From positions 1-12,963 of the forward strand of contig CAMDQV010000032.1 of assembly GCA_945906015.1 (NCBI GenBank): 12,963 bases of DNA, written 5' to 3'. A program made the position numbers and the translations under genes. Position 1 is the stretch's first letter, and every line of letters starts with the position of its first letter. A model generated the notes under the pieces. It ran no database searches. It was not told the DNA's origin and was given only the letters and a program-made list of their open reading frames with translations. The stretch is from Pedobacter schmidteae. Its GTDB lineage: Bacteria; Bacteroidota; Bacteroidia; Sphingobacteriales; Sphingobacteriaceae. Of the stretch, positions 1-6,920 are shown in pieces.

Positions 1-651
1 TTCGCGCGCAAAACGTATGGGAACGATCATCGTATTATCAAATTCCTGCTGAACCGCAAAAACACCGGATGGATAAATGGAACGCACATTGAACTCATCG
101 GCAGGATTGAATGAGTTTGAAGCACCTTTTCTGGGCGAATAAACATCGAGACTTTGAAATTCATTATTCAGGTTAATGGATAAAAAATTTTGTAATGCAT
201 AACCTATAACCGCCATATCCTGACCCCTAGACCATAAGGTAAAGCTTCCACTAGAAATTACTGAATCCAGACCGCTTTTATTTTTCATAAAACCCTCGCT
301 AACGCCCTTTACGAGGGCGATAGACTGGCTTTCACCATAGCGCACCAAAGCCTTTTCTTGTAATACTTCGGTATAGTTAATAATACGTTTATCGTTTTTC
401 AAAGTCAAGAAATACGTATTCCCAGGATCAAAGGTTTTTCCTTTCAGGGCTTCGATGCGGAGTTCAGGGCTAAAGGTATTGTACATAGAAAGTACAATGT
501 TTTCAAAACCATTAAATACTGAAAGAATAATGATAAGAGCAGCACTTCCTACAAAAACGCCAAGCATGGAGATACCTGAAATAAAATTGATCGCATTGAC
601 CGATTTCTTTGAAAACAGATACCTTTTGGCGATATAATAGGAGGTGTTCAA
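1..651 (-). CDS. LolC/LolE-type (FtsX-like) ABC transporter permease, partial
   Basis: Inner-membrane permease subunit of the MacB/LolCDE superfamily; such proteins extract or move lipoproteins or other envelope substrates together with a separate ATPase. Only 217 N-terminal codons are present; the C-terminal FtsX domain lies beyond the left edge. The start reads NTSYYIAKRYLFSKKS, typical of Bacteroidota LolC/E homologues, followed by a hydrophobic first membrane helix (about residues 22-46, containing SGISMLGVFVGSAALI) and the beginning of a MacB-like periplasmic domain. The start is TTG at 649-651: an in-frame TAA lies four codons upstream, so no ATG can serve, and the first internal ATG (565-567) would remove part of the membrane helix. 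It follows the MBL hydrolase gene by 24 bp and is probably co-transcribed. Substrate is unknown; family confidence is high, subfamily moderate. Confidence 0.85.
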   Translation of the reverse strand, partial: MNTSYYIAKRYLFSKKSVNAINFISGISMLGVFVGSAALIIILSVFNGFENIVLSMYNTFSPELRIEALKGKTFDPGNTYFLTLKNDKRIINYTEVLQEKALVRYGESQSIALVKGVSEGFMKNKSGLDSVISSGSFTLWSRGQDMAVIGYALQNFLSINLNNEFQSLDVYSPRKGASNSFNPADEFNVRSIYPSGVFAVQQEFDNTMIVPIRFARE

Positions 652-675
652 ATTATCTGTTTATAGTAATATGCA

Positions 676-1314
676 TCAGCTAAGGAAAGGATTATACTGC
701 TTCTCAAAGCCGATACTGGTTGATGGTCCATGTCCGGGATAAACTCTACAATTGTCTGGTAAAGCAAATAGTTTTTCACGGATATTGGCGATTAGCAGAT
801 CATGATTACCACCTGGAAGATCAGTTCTTCCAATACTTCTATAAAACAACACATCGCCGCCAATCAAAAAGCAATCTTTTACATTATAAAAACATAAATG
901 AGCAGGCGAATGACCGGGTGAAAATATCAATTCAAGATCAGATTCGCCGAATTTAACCGTACCACTTTCAGGTAAAAAAACTTCAGGAAGTGGCGAAACT
1001 TCATAGCGAATTCCCATTTGAGGTGCATAGGATACAACCGAATTCAGAACAATTTCTTCTCCCTTATGAAATTGGGGTAATAGTCCGTACGTATCAAAAA
1101 CGAATTTATTCCCTAAAACATGATCTATATGGCAATGTGTGTTCAGAAGTAAAACTGGCTTCAGCTTATTGTCAGAAATAAATTTCAAAAATTCATTTTG
1201 CTCATCACTGGTATACATTCCGGGATCAATGATCACACATTCCGATGTTTCGTCGAAAAGTATATAGGTATTCTCCTGATAAGGATTAAATGCGAATGAC
1301 TTAATTTGGATCAT
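676..1314 (-). CDS. MBL-fold hydrolase, glyoxalase-II-like (YcbL type)
   Basis: A 212-residue cytoplasmic metallo-beta-lactamase-fold hydrolase with no signal peptide. The complete di-metal ligand set is visible: HCHIDH (H60, H62, D64, H65), H135 in SPGHSPAH, D154 in IGGD and H195 in YPGHG. The RSIGRTDLPGGNH segment and the C-terminal NPFL are typical of the short YcbL/glyoxalase-II-like class that lacks the helical C-terminal glutathione-binding domain of classical GloB. Family knowledge suggests thioester hydrolysis, but Bacteroidota generally do not rely on glutathione, so the real substrate is uncertain. It lies 76 bp downstream of the M20 peptidase and 24 bp upstream of the permease. A perfect -7 box match just ahead of the ATG suggests it may also have its own promoter. 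Confidence 0.88.
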   Translation of the reverse strand: MIQIKSFAFNPYQENTYILFDETSECVIIDPGMYTSDEQNEFLKFISDNKLKPVLLLNTHCHIDHVLGNKFVFDTYGLLPQFHKGEEIVLNSVVSYAPQMGIRYEVSPLPEVFLPESGTVKFGESDLELIFSPGHSPAHLCFYNVKDCFLIGGDVLFYRSIGRTDLPGGNHDLLIANIREKLFALPDNCRVYPGHGPSTSIGFEKQYNPFLS

Positions 1315-1319
1315 AATTA

Positions 1320-1327
1320 CAAAAGTA
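1320..1327 (-). promoter_or_regulatory. Possible -7 promoter box for the MBL hydrolase
   Basis: Read on the minus strand, TACTTTTG matches the Bacteroidota -7 consensus TAnnTTTG at all six defined positions and lies 5 bases before the ATG. No clear TTG was found at the expected -33 distance, so this is only a weak candidate; if used, the transcript would be almost leaderless. Confidence 0.3.
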
Positions 1328-1390
1328 CCAAATTCAACCCATTCCGATACAGAATATTGCTCCAGACATTTTCGGCAGGCGGTATCTTAA

Positions 1391-2695
1391 TCAGTTTATT
1401 GATGAATTTGCCCGACTCAGGCGGTAAATCATTAAGGCTGCTCTTTGTACAAGGATAGGCAACTCCTTTAGGTTGACCACTTCGCCCGGCTTGTGTGCTC
1501 CGCCTCCCGAAGCACCCATTCCATCCAAGCAATCTACGTATTTGGCAATATCAGAAATATCCCCAGCTCCACGAGCCCCTGGATCACCTGCCAGTGTTGC
1601 ACCAATACTCATATCACGAGAAATCTTATCCAGGTATTTAACCAGTCTGTAATTACCTTCTGTTGGCTCCATAGCTGGAAGCCCATCGGTAAACGTTATA
1701 GTAGAACTGGTACCATTCAGACTTTGAGCAGTAATAGCTTTCATTTTCTCTCTTGCTTTATCACGCTGTACTTCTGAAATAAAGCGTAGATCTCCGGCAA
1801 CATAAGCGGCAGGAGAAATGATATTAGTTTTCCCTATTGTCTCAACTTTGGCATTTGCTTTATCTACTTTGATCTCTGATCCGGCGCTCATCAAACCCGG
1901 ATTAAAAGTCAGATACTTTTCATCTTTTAGCTGAGTCCGAAATTCAGTGATAATCCTGGCAGCCTCGTAAATAGCACCATATCCTGCACTTTGACTAAAA
2001 ATTCCTGCAGAATGTCCTGTTTTAGCATTTACATCTAGAACCCAGCCACCAATTCCGCGACGGGCAACAGCCACAGTATTTAAGTCCTGCGCACCTTCAA
2101 AACCTAGGGCGATCTCAGTAGTACGGGCACGTTCAATAAAATCTTTCCTGGCCACAGCATGCGGCGAACCTGAACTTTCCTCATCGCCGGTAAAGTAGGC
2201 TATGATCTGGGTATTATCTAATAGTTTGAGAGAATTAAGAGCTTTTAATGCAGAAATCATGACCATATTACCCCCCTTCATATCATTCACTCCCTGACCG
2301 GTAGCAGTTGAATCATTTAATTTTGTGTAGGGGCTGAATGCCATATCCAGCTCAAAAACAGTATCCAAATGCCCAATCAAAAAAAGGCGTTTTCCTTGTG
2401 AACCTTTTCGGGTAGCTACCAAATGCCCAGCACGGCGCAACGAATCAGGCAGATTGACCCATTCTGTAGTAAACCCTAGTTTATCAAGTTCCCTACGGTA
2501 TATAGCCCCCACCTTTTTGACACCTTCTGTATTCAAAGTTCCACTGTTAATATTAACAGATTCAATGAGCAATTCTTCTGACTCTCCAAAATGAGCTTTG
2601 ATATATTCGACAATCCTTTTTTCATCTTGGCTCAGCTGTGCTTGAGTATTGGAATGTATAAGTAAGAGCAATAAGAAGGTGTAAAGTATTTTCAT
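1391..2695 (-). CDS. Secreted M20 family zinc peptidase (carboxypeptidase G2-like)
   Basis: A 434-residue M20 family metallo-hydrolase. Residues 1-19 form a signal peptide (short basic start, leucine-rich core, cleavage after TQA), so the mature enzyme is periplasmic or secreted. Catalytic and metal residues are in place: H109 and D111 in GHLDTV, D138 in NDMKGG, the E172-E173 pair in GDEESSG, E200 in GFEGAQ and H401 in GGGAHKPGE. The dimerisation ('lid') domain starts near KTGHSAG, about residue 225. The combination of GHLDTVF, GVNDMKGG and a C-terminal AHKPGE is closest to the glutamate carboxypeptidase (CPG2) branch, which removes C-terminal acidic residues, but specificity cannot be read from sequence. 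It begins 268 bp from the end of gldD, across a repeat-containing gap, so it is probably a separate transcript. Confidence 0.92.
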   Translation of the reverse strand: MKILYTFLLLLLIHSNTQAQLSQDEKRIVEYIKAHFGESEELLIESVNINSGTLNTEGVKKVGAIYRRELDKLGFTTEWVNLPDSLRRAGHLVATRKGSQGKRLFLIGHLDTVFELDMAFSPYTKLNDSTATGQGVNDMKGGNMVMISALKALNSLKLLDNTQIIAYFTGDEESSGSPHAVARKDFIERARTTEIALGFEGAQDLNTVAVARRGIGGWVLDVNAKTGHSAGIFSQSAGYGAIYEAARIITEFRTQLKDEKYLTFNPGLMSAGSEIKVDKANAKVETIGKTNIISPAAYVAGDLRFISEVQRDKAREKMKAITAQSLNGTSSTITFTDGLPAMEPTEGNYRLVKYLDKISRDMSIGATLAGDPGARGAGDISDIAKYVDCLDGMGASGGGAHKPGEVVNLKELPILVQRAALMIYRLSRANSSIN

Positions 2696-2792
2696 GGATT
2701 TTTCGATTTTAATGTAAACTGCAATCTTTATCTATAGGTTATCGTTTCTTGAAATACGATTTGAATATAAGAAAACATACTCTCAAAAGGAT

Positions 2793-2881
2793 TGCATAGC
2801 GCCTAAAAAAATAAATTTCAAGCTAACTCTTATATGTCATCCCGAATCCTGCCCTTTAGCAGGTGAGGGACCTTCGTAAAA
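2793..2881 (+). repeat. Interspersed ~88-bp repeat, copy 1
   Basis: Shares its start (tgcatagcg), an A-rich segment (taaaaaa then aaatttcaa) and a conserved 47-bp core (2835-2881) with the copy at 8833-8920. The cores differ at 4 of 47 positions. The core contains a small hairpin, CCTGC (2848-2852) with GCAGG (2859-2863). It lies in the gap between gldD and the M20 gene, in the same orientation as copy 2. The ~6 kb separation and lack of coding potential point to a genome-wide intergenic repeat. Confidence 0.75.
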
Positions 2882-2910
2882 CCAACGCAAATTGAATTAA
2901 TTTAATACGA

Positions 2911-2936
2911 GAACACGCGACACGCGTACACCAGCA
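2911..2936. repeat. GC-rich CGCG palindromic repeat, copy 1
   Basis: CGCG (2916-2919), ACA, CGCG (2923-2926), then ACACCAGCA. The same core plus CCAGCA end appears at 8465-8495, and on the opposite strand at 9286-9305. It is strikingly GC-rich compared with the AT-rich flanks. It lies about 30 bp downstream of the 88-bp repeat and 28 bp past the gldD stop codon. Confidence 0.6.
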
Positions 2937-2963
2937 TCGGTATTTAATAAATTAAAATCAAGG

Positions 2964-3548
2964 TTATTGATTTTTCCATTTAAACGTTTTGATCATCTGA
3001 TCAACATCCTTTTTAATAAAATCTAGTACTGGCTGTATGGAATCAAGTCGTGGTTGTTCATTAAAATATAAGGCTCCACGCAGATAGTTTTTGGTACTAT
3101 CTGTCAAAAAGAACTGCACAGACGACGCGGTATTTCCATCAATTGAATAATAAATACCATAAACCTTCTTTTCAGGGTATGATATCATGGCTTCATCAAT
3201 TGCTGTTGCTTTTACCGTATGTTTAAATGCAAATGTTCGGGCATCTTCTACTAGCTGATTGAACTGCTCTCTTGTAGAAAAAGATTGATAGCTTAAATGA
3301 ATTCGACCATTAAACTGAGGATAATGTACATCTATCCAACATGGTTTTGCTTCTTTGTCATTATCAGGTAGAATCTGTGCATAAACCGGGAAATCAAAAC
3401 TATAGGGGCAATCTCCTAAATACTCCTGATACTTCTTTTCAGGAAGATCAATTCTAAAATAGGAACGTGGTTTAGGAGAGTAATCGCCAGCGCAAGAGTG
3501 TAGAAGAATGCAGATACTAAAAAGGATCAATAAAAAATTCCTGTTCAT
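2964..3548 (-). CDS. gldD: Gliding motility lipoprotein GldD
   Basis: A 194-residue lipoprotein. Residues 1-19 form a lipoprotein signal ending LLHSC, with C19 the predicted lipidated cysteine. The family signature follows directly: YSPKPRSYFRIDLPEKKY (residues 23-40). In Flavobacterium johnsoniae GldD is needed for gliding and is linked to type IX secretion; it is widespread in Bacteroidota, including species not known to glide. The ATG overlaps the aroE stop by one base (TGATG), so translation is likely coupled. It is the last gene of the TPR-comA-aroE-gldD operon. gldE, its usual partner in Flavobacterium, is not adjacent. No strong terminator was seen downstream, only a weak AT-rich inverted repeat near 2941-2957. 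Confidence 0.95.
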   Translation of the reverse strand: MNRNFLLILFSICILLHSCAGDYSPKPRSYFRIDLPEKKYQEYLGDCPYSFDFPVYAQILPDNDKEAKPCWIDVHYPQFNGRIHLSYQSFSTREQFNQLVEDARTFAFKHTVKATAIDEAMISYPEKKVYGIYYSIDGNTASSVQFFLTDSTKNYLRGALYFNEQPRLDSIQPVLDFIKKDVDQMIKTFKWKNQ

Positions 3549-4327
3549 CAGTTATTCCATATTTCCCAGGATTTTTCAGCCTGCAGATGAAGCATTTCCA
3601 AACCGTTCTTTATACTGGCGCCCCTGGCTTTTCCTCGTTTGAGGAACTCGGTTTCTGCCGGATTATAAACTAGGTCATATAATAAATGTTTACCTGAAAT
3701 AAATTCATATGGAATATCAGGACATTCATCAATAGTTGGTGAAGTTCCTACCGGACTGGTATTAATGATTAATAAATAATCGTGCAGAATAGCTTCACTT
3801 AGCTTTTTGTAGGTTAACTGCTTACCAACAGCACGCCTAGAAACTTTTTTATATGAAATACCTAATTTTTTAAGCACATAAGCAACCGCTCTAGATGCTC
3901 CACCGGTACCGAGAATCAATGCTTTATGATGATGCTTTTTCAATAAAGGCTTTAAGGATTCTTCAAAAGCGTAGGCATCTGTATTATAACCTTCAAGCCT
4001 AACCTGCATAGACGAAAGTTCACCATTGAAAAAAGCCTCAACCGGCTGATGGTTAACTATTTTTATACAATTTACTGCATCTATTTCTTTGGCAGCAGGG
4101 TCAACTTTATCAAGATAAAACATTACTCCAATCTTATGTGGTACAGTTACATTCAAACCACAAAGATCAGGAATACTGTTGATCAGCTCGGGCAGATCAC
4201 TTAGATTAGGTAAAGGATAAAGCTCATACTGATAACTATCCAATCCTTCTCTTAAGAACTTTTCAGTAAAGTGTTTTTTGGAAAAAGAATGAGTTAACGG
4301 ATATCCGATCAGGCCATATTTTTTCAT
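3548..4327 (-). CDS. aroE: Shikimate dehydrogenase (NADP+)
   Basis: A 259-residue cytoplasmic enzyme that reduces 3-dehydroshikimate to shikimate in aromatic amino acid synthesis. Substrate domain: GYPLTHSFS (residues 8-16), NVTVPHK with catalytic K65, AVN (N87), and GYNTD with D117, the partner of K65. NADP domain: GTGGASRA (140-147), INTSPVGTSP, YDLVYNP and the C-terminal NGLEMLHLQA. The stretch between N87 and GYNTD is roughly 14-16 residues longer than usual for this family (through NHQPVEAFFNGELSS); all catalytic residues remain. It starts 46 bp after comA and its TGA overlaps the gldD ATG. Confidence 0.96.
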   Translation of the reverse strand: MKKYGLIGYPLTHSFSKKHFTEKFLREGLDSYQYELYPLPNLSDLPELINSIPDLCGLNVTVPHKIGVMFYLDKVDPAAKEIDAVNCIKIVNHQPVEAFFNGELSSMQVRLEGYNTDAYAFEESLKPLLKKHHHKALILGTGGASRAVAYVLKKLGISYKKVSRRAVGKQLTYKKLSEAILHDYLLIINTSPVGTSPTIDECPDIPYEFISGKHLLYDLVYNPAETEFLKRGKARGASIKNGLEMLHLQAEKSWEIWNN

Positions 4328-4373
4328 GACAATTATTAAAACTTAGGGTTATAGAAATAAAGAATAAAGATGT

Positions 4374-5144
4374 TTATTTAACTTCCATATCTAGAAAATG
4401 ATCGAAAGTATCGCTTCTTAGTCCCAAACGCAAAGTTTCAACAGGAATTACATCAGCTGGAGCTATATTCCCAAGATTAATATTGGTACCTATCAATTTA
4501 ATGAACCATACCTGCTGTGCCTTTTGAGGTGCTTCCCATATAATGGTTTCAGCGGGTATCTGAGTTAATATCTCATCAACCAAACCCTGTCTAACTTCTC
4601 CTGAATCTCTGTATAGACCAACATTACCACTTTCACGAGCTTCAGCAATAACTTTCCATGACCCTGCTTCAATCTCAGCCTTCATTAAACTAATCCATTT
4701 ATAGGGAGCAAAGATCTTGGCAGCATCTTTCGATCCTACTTCAGATATAACAGTAACCTGATCACTTAGTTTTCGGATGTACTCACATTTTTCATCATGA
4801 GGAATGTTAATGGATCCATCAGATACTTCAGCAAACTTCATATCATACTTATCCAGGATCTTTCGGTAATCATCAAACTGATTTCTAATGATAAAAGCTT
4901 CAAACAAAGTCCCTCCGAAATACACAGGAATCTCTGCATCCCGATATATTTTTAATTTATTCTCAAGATTAGGGGTAACATATGAAGTTGACCAGCCTAA
5001 CTTAACAATATCAGTATGCGGACCGGCAACTTCCAGAAAATCTTCTACCTGACGAACACTAAGTCCCTTATCCATAACCATAGTAAGGCCATTAACACGT
5101 GGTTTTTGTGTACGATCAGGGATATTTTTTAAAGTATAATTCAT
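4374..5144 (-). CDS. comA: Phosphosulfolactate synthase (ComA family)
   Basis: A 256-residue TIM-barrel enzyme expected to add sulfite to phosphoenolpyruvate, giving (2R)-3-phosphosulfolactate. Family motifs run the full length: NGLTMVMDKG (18-27), KLGWSTS (48-54), GGTLFE (77-82), EVSDGSI (106-112), SEVGSK (134-139), EARESG (168-173), WEAP (203-206), NINLGNI (221-227) and ETLRLGLR (236-243). In methanogens the reaction starts coenzyme M synthesis; in Bacillus a homologue supplies spore sulfolactate. In Bacteroidota a plausible inferred role is sulfonate (cysteate) supply for sulfonolipids. It lies 133 bp after the TPR gene and 46 bp before aroE on the same strand. No ComB, ComC, ComD or ComE homologue is visible in the window. 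Confidence 0.92.
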   Translation of the reverse strand: MNYTLKNIPDRTQKPRVNGLTMVMDKGLSVRQVEDFLEVAGPHTDIVKLGWSTSYVTPNLENKLKIYRDAEIPVYFGGTLFEAFIIRNQFDDYRKILDKYDMKFAEVSDGSINIPHDEKCEYIRKLSDQVTVISEVGSKDAAKIFAPYKWISLMKAEIEAGSWKVIAEARESGNVGLYRDSGEVRQGLVDEILTQIPAETIIWEAPQKAQQVWFIKLIGTNINLGNIAPADVIPVETLRLGLRSDTFDHFLDMEVK

Positions 5145-5277
5145 TCTATTTTATTGGTTTTGAATAATTGGTTAAGCCTTAGAATAAACGTTTCTTTTAC
5201 AAAGAAGACCCAATTAATTTTTGCCAAATTTCCAAAAAAAAATCAATACCTGAAGCCTCAATAATTATATTAGTCCT

Positions 5278-6681
5278 TTAACGGGTATACCGATTAATAA
5301 TATCAACAATAACCTTGTTTTCGTGCAGCTGAGGAAGATATTCAAAAAGGATATGGTGCTTATCCGGATCAGAATTCAGTGCAGTTTCAAGATAGATGAG
5401 TGCTTCGCCAAATTGATGTGCGGCAAAAAGGTAAGCAACCATCCTGTAATACAGTTCGGCTGAGTCTGGATTATTTTTTATTCCTTCAGAAATAATTTCT
5501 ATAGCAGCAGTCAATTTATCCTGCTCAAATAATATAGATGAATAGTCAAGCCATGCCTCAATATCTACCGGATTAAGCTCCAGAACTTTTTCGTATGCCT
5601 TTTCAGATTCGTCGAGCTGTTTTAGTTTATACTGAGCATCAGCAATGGCGAACCAGTAATCTGCATTTTTATCATCCAGGTCAAGTGCCTTTCTATAAAA
5701 ATAAAGTGATTCGAAATATCTCTCCTCAAAATCAAGAGTTACCCCAATACCAAACCAGGCATCTGATTGTAAAGGGTCAAGCTTAACTGCCTTTTTATAA
5801 TAAGAACGTGCTTCATCCATCCGTTCCAGCTTTTCGTAACATTCCCCGATAGCTGTATAGGTATCGCCGCTTGGAGGTTCATATTCAAAGGTATGCTTAT
5901 AAACATCGATGGCTTCAGAATAACGATCCAAATTAACCAGTGCATTCCCTTTATTAAAATAAGCTGAAGCAAAATTGTCTTTGATCAGAATAGCATAATC
6001 ATAGGCATCAATAGACTTTTCATATAAATCCATCTTATTGAAAGCGTTCCCTAAATTATACCATGCAGCATAAGAATAAGGCTCATTATCAATGTATTGC
6101 TCGTAAAATTTTATGCTTTCTTCCTGCTTATCGAGAACATCATAACAAAATGCAAGTTCATAAAGTGCGTCTTGATTTTCCATGTTTTGCTCAAGGCATT
6201 GCTTCAAATAGCCAACTGCATTCTCATAATCGCCCATACTTTGATATACATAGGCTATATGCAGCAATATCTCGTCGGTATTTTCTGCCAGTTCTAATGC
6301 TTTTTCATAATTATCAAGAGCATCCTGATTGCGCTCCATCCCTTCGTAAATATTGCCTCTGATGGTGTAAATATCCGCATCAGAAGGCTCCAGAGTTTCG
6401 GCTTTATTTAAAGATTCAAATGCCTGATCGAACTGGCTGGTTGCTAAATACAACTGTGCCTGCTTGATAGAGAAGACGGCAGCAAAGGGATGCTGATTTA
6501 TTGCATATTCTACAACCTGCAATGCCTTAATCGGATCATTCTTTTCAACGTAGTATTCAATAATACTTTCAAATGCCTGAGCATCAAAAAAGTACTGATC
6601 CTGATTGCGGATCATTTCTTCATATCTTTCTACCGAAAATCTGGGATCTTCGGAAAAATCAAACTCAAAATCTTCTTCCAT
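5278..6681 (-). CDS. Tetratricopeptide repeat (TPR) protein
   Basis: A 467-residue protein made almost entirely of TPR helices, with an acidic N-terminus (EEDFEFDFSED) and no signal peptide or membrane segment, so probably a cytoplasmic scaffold. Repeats of 34 residues run from about residue 35 to 440, at least ten in number; the clearest begin near residues 103, 137, 171, 205, 239, 273, 307, 341 and 375. Typical positions are visible, such as AWYNLGNAF, AYFNKGNAL, TYTAIGECYEKL and AWFGIGVTL. It is the first gene of the operon with comA, aroE and gldD and is divergent from the aldehyde dehydrogenase. No catalytic domain is seen, and its partner is unknown. Confidence 0.9.
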   Translation of the reverse strand: MEEDFEFDFSEDPRFSVERYEEMIRNQDQYFFDAQAFESIIEYYVEKNDPIKALQVVEYAINQHPFAAVFSIKQAQLYLATSQFDQAFESLNKAETLEPSDADIYTIRGNIYEGMERNQDALDNYEKALELAENTDEILLHIAYVYQSMGDYENAVGYLKQCLEQNMENQDALYELAFCYDVLDKQEESIKFYEQYIDNEPYSYAAWYNLGNAFNKMDLYEKSIDAYDYAILIKDNFASAYFNKGNALVNLDRYSEAIDVYKHTFEYEPPSGDTYTAIGECYEKLERMDEARSYYKKAVKLDPLQSDAWFGIGVTLDFEERYFESLYFYRKALDLDDKNADYWFAIADAQYKLKQLDESEKAYEKVLELNPVDIEAWLDYSSILFEQDKLTAAIEIISEGIKNNPDSAELYYRMVAYLFAAHQFGEALIYLETALNSDPDKHHILFEYLPQLHENKVIVDIINRYTR

Positions 6682-6920
6682 CCTAAAATAATACCATTAA
6701 GAATGTTCCCCTCTATATTGCTCAAGGAACAATATATCTATTGCAAACAAATTAGGGCAAATAGCTTATTATTTAGTTTTTATTTTTCCACATCCTGACA
6801 CTCTTAAAGCTAACAGGCTGAAAATAAATATTAAATATTCCTTCTTGAGGAAATGTTTCGTGTTTATCCTTTTAAATGACCTTAGGGGAAATGCTTAACT
6901 TTACAAAAATACGAAATTTT
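6682..6920. other. Divergent intergenic region between TPR and aldehyde dehydrogenase genes
   Basis: This 239-bp AT-rich gap must hold the promoters for both directions. A short inverted repeat, TATATTG (6714-6720) with CAATATA (6730-6736), lies just upstream of the TPR gene. For the dehydrogenase, TAACTTTA (6896-6903) is close to the -7 consensus TAnnTTTG, but no convincing -33 element was found. Nothing else was recognised. Confidence 0.4.

Noticed and set aside
1317..1532. Minus-strand 71-codon open frame overlapping the M20 gene end
   Set aside because: It is an alternative frame of the M20 peptidase 3' end; the peptidase's H401 motif lies in the other frame and is clearly genuine.
2941..2957. 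AT-rich inverted repeat after gldD as a terminator
   Set aside because: Stem is only A/T, about 6 bp, with no proper T-run; too weak to call.
6490..6798. Plus-strand 102-codon open frame overlapping the TPR gene start
   Set aside because: It is antisense to the TPR coding region, low-complexity and hydrophobic by composition only, with no recognisable domain.
6876..6920. Upstream ATG as the start of the aldehyde dehydrogenase
   Set aside because: It adds 15 residues not expected in the family and overlaps the best promoter-like box (6896-6903); kept only as an alternative.
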